From: NVQY01 sp047639325
GTDB lineage: Bacteria > Pseudomonadota > Alphaproteobacteria > Rhodobacterales > Rhodobacteraceae
DNA: 9,658 bases
Assembly: GCA_047639325.1 (NCBI GenBank)
Contig: JBLINN010000160.1
Span: 1-9,658 of the forward strand
Reading direction: 5' to 3'
Part shown: positions 1 to 6,905 of the stretch, piece after piece
Layout of the letters: every line of letters begins with the position of its first letter
Position numbering within the stretch: the first letter of the stretch is position 1
The notes under the pieces: model-generated
Database searches by the model: none
What the model was told of the DNA's origin: nothing
The model's input: only the letters and a program-made list of their open reading frames with translations
Position numbers and translations under genes: made by a program

Positions 1-1158
1 GGTCAACGCCAGCGCGTGGTGATCGCCATGGCCATCGTGCAGCGCCCAAACTTGCTGATCGCGGATGAACCGACAACCGCGCTGGATGTGACCACGCAGG
101 CGCAAATCCTGGATTTGTTGCGTGAATTGGTGGCGGAATTTGGCATGGGGATGCTGATGATCACCCATGATCTGGCCGTGGTGTCCGACATAGCTGATCG
201 AATCGTGGTGATGCGTCAGGGCGAGGTGGTGGAGCAGGGCCAAACGGCTGCGCTATTCGCCAACATGACCCACCCCTATACCCGTGCGTTGTTCGCGGCG
301 TCGGGGCATCAGGTGGATTTGCCGGACCTGCCGGGCAAAGATGACCCAATCCTTGAGGTGCAAAATGCGGTGCGCGACTATGCCCTGCCCCGCACCCGGC
401 TGTTTGGGAAGCGTGAGTACGCCCATGCAGTGCGCGATGTCAGCTTTACCATTCACGCCGGTGACCGGGTGGGGTTGGTGGGCGAAAGCGGTTGCGGAAA
501 ATCGACCCTAACACGGGCTATTCTGGGGCTGGAGCCGCTGCAAAGCGGTGAAATCCGCGCCTTTGGCAAACCCGTGGGGCCAGATATGAACCCGGCCCTG
601 CGCAGCGGTTTGCAGGTGGTGTTCCAGGACCCTTACGGCAGTTTCAACCCGCGTCACCGGGTGGCCCGGATCATTACCGAACCTTTCCACCTGATGCCAC
701 GCCCGCCCGAAGGCGTCGAACGCGATACGGCGATTGCCGAGGCTTTGACCGCCGTAGGCCTGCAGCTGTCGGATGCCAGCAAATACATCCATGAATTCTC
801 TGGCGGGCAGCGGCAGCGCATCGCGATTGCCCGCGCTCTGATCATCCGCCCGGAACTGATTGTGTTTGACGAGGCGGTCTCGGCGCTGGATGTGTCGATC
901 CGGGCGCAGATTCTGGACCTGATCGCGGGCCTGTCGGACACCCATAACCTAAGCTATCTGTTCATCAGCCATGATCTGAGCGTTGTGCGCACGGTCACAG
1001 ACAGCGTGATGGTGATGCAGGGCGGGCGGATTGTGGAGCGAGGCCCGACCGAAACGGTGTTTTCGAACCCGCAGCACCCCTATACCCAATCCCTGATCGC
1101 CGCCGCGCCAAAGCTGCCCGATCTTGACCACCTGAAAAGGAGCCCTGCCCATGTCTGA
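1..1158 (+). CDS. Dipeptide/oligopeptide-type ABC transporter, fused double ATP-binding subunit (5' partial)
   Basis: Cytoplasmic ATPase subunit that powers a peptide/nickel-family (PepT) ABC importer. The reading frame is open from base 1 and the start lies off the left edge, so only 385 residues are visible. The window opens in the signature motif of the first nucleotide-binding domain (GQRQR), followed by its Walker B (LLIADEPTTALD, around residues 19-30) and H-loop (ITHDL). A complete second domain follows: Walker A GESGCGKST (161-169), Q-loop VFQDPYGSFNPR, signature SGGQRQR (from 267), Walker B LIVFDE (D290, E291) and H-loop ISHDL. The HPYT motif after each domain is typical of the DppD/DppF/OppD/OppF C-terminal extension. 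Two ATPases in one chain is a known arrangement in this family. Permease and binding-protein genes would be expected upstream, outside the window. The substrate cannot be read from the ATPase. The stop overlaps the next gene by 8 bases, indicating translational coupling. Confidence 0.95.
   Translation, partial: GQRQRVVIAMAIVQRPNLLIADEPTTALDVTTQAQILDLLRELVAEFGMGMLMITHDLAVVSDIADRIVVMRQGEVVEQGQTAALFANMTHPYTRALFAASGHQVDLPDLPGKDDPILEVQNAVRDYALPRTRLFGKREYAHAVRDVSFTIHAGDRVGLVGESGCGKSTLTRAILGLEPLQSGEIRAFGKPVGPDMNPALRSGLQVVFQDPYGSFNPRHRVARIITEPFHLMPRPPEGVERDTAIAEALTAVGLQLSDASKYIHEFSGGQRQRIAIARALIIRPELIVFDEAVSALDVSIRAQILDLIAGLSDTHNLSYLFISHDLSVVRTVTDSVMVMQGGRIVERGPTETVFSNPQHPYTQSLIAAAPKLPDLDHLKRSPAHV
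1135..1142 (+). promoter_or_regulatory. Ribosome binding site of the aldehyde dehydrogenase gene
   Basis: AAAAGGAG ends 8 bases before the ATG at 1151. It lies inside the 3' end of the ABC ATPase gene and supports 1151 as the start of the overlapping aldehyde dehydrogenase gene. Confidence 0.7.
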
Positions 1159-2605
1159 ACCCCTTTGGTTTGATCCGTCTTTGTGCCTGATCGGCGGCGC
1201 CTGGGTGCCCGCCACCAGCGGGGAAACCCTGGCCATGGTGAACCCGTCCGACGGCAGCACCATCTGCCAGATCGCACGTGGGGACGCCGCCGATATGGAT
1301 GCGGCCGTGGGCGCTGCGCAGGCCGCACTGGACGGCGATTGGGGCCGGATGACGGCGCTGGAACGCGGCCGAATCCTGACCCGGATGGGGCAGTTGGTGC
1401 TGGAAAAGGTTGATGACCTCGCCCTGCTGGAAGCGATGGATGTCGGCAAACCGCTGACCCAGGCGCGCGCCGATGCGGTGGCGCTGGCGCGGTACATGGA
1501 GTTTTATGGCGGCGCGGCAGACAAGGTGATGGGCGAGACTATTCCTTATCTGGATGGCTATACCGTCTATACCCTGCGCGAACCGCATGGCGTGACCGGG
1601 CACATTGTCCCGTGGAATTACCCGATGCAGATTATTGGCCGATCCGTTGGGGCGGCGTTGGCGATGGGCAATGCCTGCGTGCTAAAACCGGCGGAAGAGG
1701 CCTGTCTGACCGCGCTGGCCTTCGCCCATATCGCACAAGAGGCCGGGTTGCCGGATGGCGCGCTGAACGTGGTGCCGGGGTTGGGCGCCGAGGCTGGGGC
1801 GGCATTGTCTGGCCATCCCGGCGTGCAACATGTCAGCTTTACCGGATCGGTGGCCACAGGTGCGCTGGTGCAGGGCGCAGCGGCGCGGAATGTGGTGCCG
1901 GTGACGCTGGAACTGGGGGGAAAATCGCCGCAACTGGTGTTTGACGATGCCGATCTGGACGCGGCGCTGCCGTTTCTGGTGAATGCCGGGTGTCAGAATG
2001 CCGGGCAGACCTGTTCGGCTTCGTCCCGCATTCTGGTGCAGTGGGGCGTCTATGACGAGGTCAAGACGCGGATGGCTGCGGCCTATGGTGAGTTGACGGT
2101 GGGGCCGGCGGTTGATGATTTTCGGGTTGGGCCGCTGATCTCGACGCGGCAAAAAGAGATTGTCACTGGGTTTCTGGAAAAGGGCGCGGATTTGACCATC
2201 GCTGGGCAAGGGGTAATTGTAGAGGGTGCGCCAGAGAGCGGCGCCTATGTCCGTCCGACGCTGTTTGCGGATGTGCCGCCCGATCATCCGCTGGCGCGGG
2301 ACGAGATCTTTGGCCCGGTTCAGGTGATTATCCCGTTTGAGACCGAAGAAGACGCGATGAGGATCGCCAATGGCACCGATTACGGCCTTGTTGCCAGTAT
2401 CTGGACCCGCGACGGCGCGCGGCAGATGCGGTTGGCCAAGCGGTTGCAGGCGGGGCAGGTGTTCATCAACAATTACGGCGCGGGCGGCGGGGTTGAACTG
2501 CCGTTTGGCGGGGTCGGCAAATCGGGGCACGGGCGTGAAAAGGGGTTCGAGGCGCTGTACGGGTTTTCGCAGCTAAAGACCGTGGCGGCGTTTCATGGGT
2601 CATAG
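1151..2605 (+). CDS. Aldehyde dehydrogenase family protein (NAD(P)-dependent)
   Basis: Soluble enzyme of 484 residues, the usual length for the ALDH superfamily, oxidising an aldehyde to its carboxylic acid with NAD(P)+. The catalytic set is intact: Asn156 in VPWNYP, Lys179 in LKPAEE, the FTGS cofactor-loop motif, general base Glu254 in LELGGK, nucleophile Cys288 in NAGQTCSAS, and Glu385 in EIFGPV. The C-terminal LPFGGVGKSGHGREKG segment is also typical. Overall it resembles the betaine-aldehyde/aminoaldehyde dehydrogenase branch, but substrate cannot be assigned from motifs alone. The start at 1151 is supported by a good Shine-Dalgarno (1135-1142), and the first 8 bases overlap the ABC ATPase gene. 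A DMT-family exporter follows after 3 bases. The trio may therefore import a compound, oxidise its aldehyde product and move a metabolite; that linkage is inference. Confidence 0.95.
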   Translation: MSEPLWFDPSLCLIGGAWVPATSGETLAMVNPSDGSTICQIARGDAADMDAAVGAAQAALDGDWGRMTALERGRILTRMGQLVLEKVDDLALLEAMDVGKPLTQARADAVALARYMEFYGGAADKVMGETIPYLDGYTVYTLREPHGVTGHIVPWNYPMQIIGRSVGAALAMGNACVLKPAEEACLTALAFAHIAQEAGLPDGALNVVPGLGAEAGAALSGHPGVQHVSFTGSVATGALVQGAAARNVVPVTLELGGKSPQLVFDDADLDAALPFLVNAGCQNAGQTCSASSRILVQWGVYDEVKTRMAAAYGELTVGPAVDDFRVGPLISTRQKEIVTGFLEKGADLTIAGQGVIVEGAPESGAYVRPTLFADVPPDHPLARDEIFGPVQVIIPFETEEDAMRIANGTDYGLVASIWTRDGARQMRLAKRLQAGQVFINNYGAGGGVELPFGGVGKSGHGREKGFEALYGFSQLKTVAAFHGS

Positions 2606-2608
2606 GAC

Positions 2609-3505
2609 ATGATCGACAAATCCGGCGACCGGGTGGGGCTGGCCATTGCGCTGTCGCTACTGTCGCTGGTGTTGTTCGACCTGATGGGGTTGATCATCAA
2701 GCATTTGTCGCCGGTCTATACCGCCGCTGAACTGTCGGCCTATCGCAACCTGATCGGCCTTATTCCCAGCATCATCGCGCTGTGGTCGGCGCGCGCCTGG
2801 CACGCGGGCGGGCGCAAGGTGCGGGTGCGGCAATGGCCGCTGGCGATCAGCCGGGGGATGTTCATCACGCTGGCGCAGTTTCTGTTTTACTATTCCCTCG
2901 GCCAGATGGCCTTTGCCACGACCACCACCATCACCTATGCAAATGCGCTGTTCATGACGGCGCTGGCCATCCCGATCCTGGGCGAAAGGGTGGGCGCAAT
3001 GCGCTGGTTTGCGGTGTTGCTGGGATTTGGCGGCGTGCTGATGGTGGTGAAACCGGGCAGCGCGAGCTTTTCCATCGATGCGTTGGCGCCTTTGGGTGCG
3101 GCGTTTCTGTATGCGCTGGCCGGAGTCACGGCGCGGCGGATGGACAGGGATGTACCCAGCCCTCTGATCAACCTTTATTCGTCGGCCACTGCGCTGGTCG
3201 GGGCGTTTGCGCTGGCGATGTGGATGGGGGGTTTTTCCGACCTTAGGGCGACAACAGATCTGCTGTGGATCGCCTGTATGGGGCTGTTTGGCGGCTCGGC
3301 GGTGCTGTGCATGGTGATCTCGTTCCGCATGACCGACCAAAGCAACCTGGCCCCTTTCAACTATTTCGGTATCCCGCTGGCGTTTGTGTTTGGCTGGCTG
3401 TTCTTTGACGAGACCCCGTTTGGCGATCTGTTCCCCGGCGCGATCCTGATCGCAGCGGGTGGGTTGCTGGTGATCTGGCGGGAACGTCGCCTGAAATCAC
3501 GCTGA
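2609..3505 (+). CDS. EamA/DMT-superfamily transporter
   Basis: Inner-membrane protein of 298 residues, the standard size for two-EamA-repeat (10-helix) drug/metabolite transporters. Hydrophobic segments run through the whole length. The first half has the family pattern of a conserved loop followed by ITYANALFMTALAIPILGE, and the second repeat has the equivalent SNLAPFNYFGIPLAFVFGW stretch followed by FDETP. The chain ends in a short basic tail (WRERRLKSR), which agrees with a cytoplasmic C terminus. The ATG lies 3 bases after the aldehyde dehydrogenase stop with only a weak AGGA nearby, so it is probably read by translational coupling in the same operon. The substrate is unknown; members export amino acids, nucleosides or other metabolites. 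The gene ends 14 bases from the convergent TRAP permease stop, and no clear terminator is visible between them. Confidence 0.92.
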   Translation: MIDKSGDRVGLAIALSLLSLVLFDLMGLIIKHLSPVYTAAELSAYRNLIGLIPSIIALWSARAWHAGGRKVRVRQWPLAISRGMFITLAQFLFYYSLGQMAFATTTTITYANALFMTALAIPILGERVGAMRWFAVLLGFGGVLMVVKPGSASFSIDALAPLGAAFLYALAGVTARRMDRDVPSPLINLYSSATALVGAFALAMWMGGFSDLRATTDLLWIACMGLFGGSAVLCMVISFRMTDQSNLAPFNYFGIPLAFVFGWLFFDETPFGDLFPGAILIAAGGLLVIWRERRLKSR

Positions 3506-3519
3506 TCGACTGCCCCCGG

Positions 3520-4833
3520 TCAGGAGAGCAGGAACAGCGTGATTCCCGGGAACATCACCAGAAGGATCACCCGCACAATGTCAGTCCCGACAAAAAACAT
3601 CACTGCCTTATAGGTTTCGACCATCGGCGTGGACCGGTCCATTGCGTTGATGATGAACAGGTTCATCCCCACGGGGGGCGTTATCAGCCCGACCTCGACC
3701 ACGATCAGCACTAGAATACCAAACCAGATCGACACGTGTTCCACGCTCATCCCGAAATCAAGCGCGCTGATCACCGGGTAGAAGATTGGGATCGTCAGCA
3801 GGATCATCGACAGGCTGTCCATCAGGCAGCCAAAGACCAGGTAGAACACCAGGATCAGGGACAAAACCACCATCGGGCTGAACCCTTGGCTGACCACATA
3901 GTTCGACAATTCCTGCGGCACCTGCGTGAGGGCCAGAAAGCCGTTATAGAACCCGGCGCCCAGCACGATGAAAAAGATCATCGCTGTGGATCGGGCGGTG
4001 ACCATAAAACTGTCGATCAGCGTAGAGAACGTGAGGCCGCCATTCAGCAGCGCAATCACGCCAGTGCCAAACGCCCCGACAGCCGCACCTTCGGTTGGGG
4101 TGAACCAGCCCAGATAGATGCCGCCCACCACCATGCCAAACACCAGCAAGACCGGCCACACCCGGACCAGCGCGGCAAAGCGTTCGCTGTAAGGAACTGC
4201 TGGCCGGATGCCTGCAGATTCCGGGTACAAACGCACATAGATCGAGATCGCCAGCACATAGCCCAGCGCCGCCAGAATGCCGGGAATGAAGGCTGCCAAG
4301 AACAGTTTGGCGATGTTCTGTTCGGTCAGGATGGCATAGATCACCAGCACCACCGAGGGCGGGATCAGGATGCCCAGCGTACCGCCTGCGGCCAGCGTGG
4401 CCGTCGAAAACCCGCCCGCATAGCCGTATCGCTTCAGCTCGGGCAGAGCCACGCGGCCCATGGTGGCCGCTGTGGCCAGTGACGAGCCGCAGATTGCGCC
4501 AAACCCGGCACAGGCGCCGATGGCAGCCATGGCCACGCCGCCCTTGCGATGGCCCAGAAAACTTTCGGCGGCTTTGAACAGCGCCGTCGACATGCCGCCC
4601 AGCGTTGCAAAATGCCCCATCAGCAGGAACATTGGCACGATGGTCAGCGAATAGCTGGAAAACGTCGTATAGGTCTCGTTCTTGAGCCGGGAAAAGGCCA
4701 CGTTGGTGCCGTCGGTAACGATCACCAGACCCACCAGACCCACCACAAACATCGCCAGCCCGATGGGCACGCGCAAAAAAATCAGGACCATCAACGCCGG
4801 AAAAGACGCGATGCCAATTTCAAGAGAGCTCAT
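3520..4833 (-). CDS. TRAP transporter large permease subunit (DctM-like)
   Basis: Integral membrane subunit that forms the translocation path of a tripartite ATP-independent periplasmic transporter, driven by an ion gradient. The product is 437 residues, the normal size for a separate DctM/SiaM-type subunit, with about a dozen hydrophobic segments. Family hallmarks are the N-terminal VPIGLAMFVVG, the SYSLTIVPMFLLMG stretch, the glycine-rich GAICGSSLATAATMGRVALPEL loop, and GGTLGILIPPSVVLVIYAILTEQ, with ITPPVGMN near the end. The ATG at 4833 was chosen because it begins MSSLEIG and overlaps the preceding small-permease stop as ATGA. The frame stays open 109 residues further upstream, but that extension is arginine/cysteine-rich and is only the small-permease gene read out of frame. 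Last gene of the TRAP operon. Substrate is probably an organic acid, judged from the neighbouring gentisate genes. Confidence 0.95.
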   Translation of the reverse strand: MSSLEIGIASFPALMVLIFLRVPIGLAMFVVGLVGLVIVTDGTNVAFSRLKNETYTTFSSYSLTIVPMFLLMGHFATLGGMSTALFKAAESFLGHRKGGVAMAAIGACAGFGAICGSSLATAATMGRVALPELKRYGYAGGFSTATLAAGGTLGILIPPSVVLVIYAILTEQNIAKLFLAAFIPGILAALGYVLAISIYVRLYPESAGIRPAVPYSERFAALVRVWPVLLVFGMVVGGIYLGWFTPTEGAAVGAFGTGVIALLNGGLTFSTLIDSFMVTARSTAMIFFIVLGAGFYNGFLALTQVPQELSNYVVSQGFSPMVVLSLILVFYLVFGCLMDSLSMILLTIPIFYPVISALDFGMSVEHVSIWFGILVLIVVEVGLITPPVGMNLFIINAMDRSTPMVETYKAVMFFVGTDIVRVILLVMFPGITLFLLS

Positions 4834-5420
4834 TGTTCGGCCTCCACACCATCCCAGATGATAATGCGGCCGGTGAAAGCCTCGTAAATACGAACGGCGG
4901 CCACGTAGACGCCAACAAGCGCCGCCACAATGGCCCCGACAAAGCTGGCCGCATAGGCCCACCAGATCGGGAATTGCAGCAGAAACGTCGTCTCGCCGTA
5001 GCCCCTTTTGGACATCATGCCGTCGAATAGCCGCCAGGCGATCAACACCAGCACGGCGGCAAACAGGATGTCGATCAGCATGCGCAAATACCGGTTCACC
5101 TTTTTGGGAAACTGCACCGCCAGCACGTCCACACAGGCATGACCGGCTGTGATCTGGCAAATCGGGATAAAGGCAAAAATTGCAAAGGCGACGCCCGCCT
5201 CGACCAGTTCGAAATCGCCGGTGATCGGGCCAACACCCATATCAATCACCCATTTGGAAAACCCCGGCGCGATGCTTTCCATAAGATCCCCATGGAAAAA
5301 GCCGTTCAGGATTCGCCCCAGAATGGAAACACAGGTCAAGATGATCAGCAGGCTTAAGACAAAGCCGCCTGCAATGGCCATCGCCCGGGCCAGTTCCGTC
5401 ATAAAGTTCTTTAACGCCAT
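4830..5420 (-). CDS. TRAP transporter small permease subunit (DctQ-like)
   Basis: Inner-membrane partner of the large TRAP permease, 196 residues, within the family's usual range. It has four hydrophobic segments: around residues 12-35, 70-90 (FAIFAFIPICQITAGHACVDV, the most conserved part of the family), 105-127 and 140-165. The start at 5420 reads MALKNFMTELARAMAIAGG; its Shine-Dalgarno is only a G-rich run. The stop overlaps the large-permease ATG by 4 bases, so the two membrane subunits are made together. The 71-base gap to the upstream binding-protein gene holds a strong hairpin. The cytoplasmic C terminus ends VEAEQ. Nothing looks damaged. Confidence 0.93.
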   Translation of the reverse strand: MALKNFMTELARAMAIAGGFVLSLLIILTCVSILGRILNGFFHGDLMESIAPGFSKWVIDMGVGPITGDFELVEAGVAFAIFAFIPICQITAGHACVDVLAVQFPKKVNRYLRMLIDILFAAVLVLIAWRLFDGMMSKRGYGETTFLLQFPIWWAYAASFVGAIVAALVGVYVAAVRIYEAFTGRIIIWDGVEAEQ

Positions 5421-5445
5421 GTTCTGACCGCCCCCCGATACGCGA

Positions 5446-5472
5446 AACCGCGGCGCACAAGTCGCCGCGGTT
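5446..5472 (-). terminator. Intercistronic hairpin between TRAP binding protein and permease genes
   Basis: A perfect 10-bp inverted repeat (AACCGCGGCG / CGCCGCGGTT) closes a 7-base loop in the short gap after the binding-protein stop. On the minus strand it is followed by only TTTC, so it is a poor intrinsic terminator. It is more likely a partial terminator or a 3'-end-stabilising structure giving more periplasmic binding protein than permease, as known in other binding-protein operons. The role is inference; the stem is seen directly. Confidence 0.6.
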
Positions 5473-5491
5473 CTTACAAGCCTTTATTGGC

Positions 5492-6538
5492 TTAGTCGGT
5501 GTATTTTTCAATCAACATCCGGGCTTCGTCGATCAGGGCCTGACCGTCTTTGCCTTTGGTGTTCATGTCAGCGATCCATTCATCATAGATCGGCTGCGAC
5601 AGTTCGCGCCATTTGGCGGTGCCAGCCTCGTCGATGGTGATGATGTTGTTGCCCAGATCAACCGCGACCTGACGCGCAGCCACATCGGAATCTTCCTGCG
5701 TTCCACCCGCAAAGACCGAGAATTCCAGCCCCGAATTGTCGTCGATCACCTTTTTCAGGTCATCCGGCAGGCTTGCGTACTTGTCTTTGTTCATCGCCAG
5801 AACAAAGGTCAGAACATACAGCGCCTTGCCCGAAAATTCGGTGTGGTTATGCACCAGTTCCGACACTTTCAGCGCTGTGGTGACTTCCCACGGAATGGTT
5901 GTTCCGTCGATCACACCTTTGGACAGACCTTCGGACACAGCCGGAACCGGCATGCCAACCGGGGTTGCGCCCAGTTTGGTCAGCAGTGAGTTAACCGAGC
6001 GCGAACCGCCGCGGATCTTCATGCCTTGCAGGTCGGATGGCTGGTTGACCGGATCCTTGGTGTGGATCATGCCGGGGCCGTGCACCCATGTGCCCAGGAT
6101 GTGCACATCCTTGAACTCGGTGTCTTTCCAATGCTTGTCGAACATTTCCCAATAAGCGCGCGATACAGCGCGGGCATTGGTCATCATGAACGGCAGTTCA
6201 AACACTTCGGTGCTGGGGAAACGGCCCGGCGTATAGCCGACCACGGTCCACACAATGTCGGCCACGCCGTCAATTGCCTGGTCCATCAGCTCTGGCGGCT
6301 TGCCGCCCAGCTGCATCGACGGATAACGATCAACTTTGATGCGCCCGCCAGAATCTTTTTCGACATTGTCCGCCCAGACATCCAGAACCAGCTTTGGCAC
6401 GTTGGCCTGTGCTGGCAAAAACTGGTGCAGTTTCAGCGTGACTTCTTGTGCCAGTGCTGTTGTTGCTGTGAACCCGGTTGACAGTGCCGCGATGGCCGCT
6501 GCGCCGACAAAGCCCACTAGCTTTCTCCGATTGGTCAT
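5492..6538 (-). CDS. TRAP transporter periplasmic substrate-binding protein (DctP-like)
   Basis: Exported solute-binding protein of 348 residues that captures the ligand in the periplasm for the TRAP permease. Residues 1-30 form a Sec signal peptide: basic MTNRRK start, hydrophobic core, and an ALA cleavage site before QEVTLKLHQF. The mature part has family motifs: the SGGRIKVDRYPSMQLG strand, the FELPFMM hinge segment, GMKIRGGS with Arg176 (the arginine that usually clamps a ligand carboxylate), and SKGVIDGTTIPWEV. The conserved arginine implies a carboxylated substrate. Its identity is not fixed by sequence, but the adjacent gentisate-route enzymes suggest an aromatic or pathway-related acid. 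A strong GGGAGGA Shine-Dalgarno lies about 6 bases before the ATG at 6538. It is first in the TRAP operon, just downstream of three 29-bp tandem repeats that may control it. Confidence 0.95.
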   Translation of the reverse strand: MTNRRKLVGFVGAAAIAALSTGFTATTALAQEVTLKLHQFLPAQANVPKLVLDVWADNVEKDSGGRIKVDRYPSMQLGGKPPELMDQAIDGVADIVWTVVGYTPGRFPSTEVFELPFMMTNARAVSRAYWEMFDKHWKDTEFKDVHILGTWVHGPGMIHTKDPVNQPSDLQGMKIRGGSRSVNSLLTKLGATPVGMPVPAVSEGLSKGVIDGTTIPWEVTTALKVSELVHNHTEFSGKALYVLTFVLAMNKDKYASLPDDLKKVIDDNSGLEFSVFAGGTQEDSDVAARQVAVDLGNNIITIDEAGTAKWRELSQPIYDEWIADMNTKGKDGQALIDEARMLIEKYTD

Positions 6539-6544
6539 GTGATT

Positions 6545-6551
6545 CCTCCCT
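6545..6551 (-). promoter_or_regulatory. Ribosome binding site of the TRAP binding-protein gene
   Basis: On the minus strand AGGGAGGAATCACATG places a near-consensus GGGAGGA about 6 bases before the start at 6538. It fixes the start of the substrate-binding protein in front of its signal peptide. Confidence 0.7.
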
Positions 6552-6566
6552 TAGACCCTACTTGAA

Positions 6567-6666
6567 GCAATATAATGCCCATCACTGATGATAATGCAAT
6601 ATAATGCCCATCACTGATGATAATGCAATATAATGCCCATCACTGATGATAATGCAATATATTGCC
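6567..6666. repeat. Three exact 29-bp tandem repeats plus a partial fourth, upstream of the TRAP genes
   Basis: Full units occupy 6567-6595, 6596-6624 and 6625-6653 with no mismatch between copies. A 13-base partial fourth copy (6654-6666) differs at one base. Each unit starts GCAATATAATGC, an imperfect dyad (10 of 12 positions), and also contains CATCACTGATG, a perfect dyad of 5-bp arms around one base (6580-6590, 6609-6619, 6638-6648). The partial copy turns the first element into the perfect palindrome GCAATATATTGC (6654-6665). The array ends 28 bases before the binding-protein ATG, a position typical of a regulator-binding array or promoter. Exact identity points to recent duplication by slippage. 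Confidence 0.9.
6569..6599 (-). promoter_or_regulatory. Candidate promoter of the TRAP operon inside the repeat array
   Basis: On the minus strand TTGCAT (6594-6599) is followed 17-19 bases later by ATTATA/TATATT (6569-6576), a plausible -35/-10 pair that would start transcription some 20 bases before the gene. Because the unit is 29 bp long, the same pair is recreated at the next repeat. The match to the sigma-70 consensus is only moderate, so this is a guess supported by position. The plus strand also carries TATAAT in each unit, but no plus-strand gene follows. Confidence 0.3.
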
Positions 6667-6682
6667 ACACTCTTCCCGACAT

Positions 6683-6874
6683 TTAGTCTGAACTCTCTTT
6701 ATCCAGAGACGGATAATTATACAACTGACCGTTCGGTCGAACAATCCATATTTTTGCTACGACCCGGCTATTAGGTACTTTTGTAACTATCAAGCGGCCT
6801 CTTGCGCCACTTGGCCAGATCACAGTTGTAACCGCCCCTACTTGCCCTGTCACAATGACCCTGCCTGGGCTCAT
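6683..6874 (-). CDS. Small hypothetical ORF (63 aa) of atypical composition
   Basis: Unrecognised 63-residue product, beginning MSPGRVIVTGQVGAV and ending in LDKESSD; no signal peptide, membrane segment or known motif is evident. It is rich in Val, Ile, Thr and Gly and looks beta-stranded. In its favour, an AGGAAG Shine-Dalgarno lies about 6 bases before the ATG, and the ORF begins 31 bases after the hydrolase stop, so it could be the third gene of the dioxygenase-hydrolase operon. Against it, it is short and nothing familiar matches. Its codons are unlike the neighbours: only 28 of 63 end in G or C, and AGA, ATA (twice) and GTA (three times) appear in a strongly GC-ending neighbourhood. It may be a foreign fragment, a remnant, or non-coding DNA. 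Confidence 0.35.
   Translation of the reverse strand: MSPGRVIVTGQVGAVTTVIWPSGARGRLIVTKVPNSRVVAKIWIVRPNGQLYNYPSLDKESSD
6727..6738. promoter_or_regulatory. 12-bp palindrome GACCGTTCGGTC
   Basis: Two perfect 5-bp arms (GACCG/CGGTC) around TT, inside the 63-residue ORF and about 190 bases upstream of the TRAP binding-protein gene. Palindromes of this form are bound by some TetR-family repressors. With only one copy and no regulator gene in the window, the function is uncertain and chance is possible. Confidence 0.2.
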
Positions 6875-6905
6875 GCTGCGCTTCCTATCGGCAAAGCCCC
6901 ACTGG

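Noticed and set aside
1682..2530. Long minus-strand open frame of 282 codons
   Set aside because: It lies wholly inside the aldehyde dehydrogenase gene, is rich in Arg/His/Pro/Gln and has no domain; an antisense shadow common in high-GC DNA.
3506..3519. Terminator between the convergent EamA and TRAP permease genes
   Set aside because: Only 14 bases lie between the stops and no GC stem with a T-run is visible.
3736..4482. Plus-strand open frame of 248 codons
   Set aside because: Antisense to the TRAP large permease; His/Gln-rich composition is the complement of hydrophobic codons.
4834..5160. N-terminal extension of the TRAP large permease to 546 residues
   Set aside because: The extra 109 residues are the small-permease gene read out of frame; the ATGA overlap start at 4833 gives the proper family N terminus.
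6567..6666. Possible CRISPR array from the regular 29-bp repeats
   Set aside because: The units are directly contiguous with no spacers, and no cas genes are nearby.
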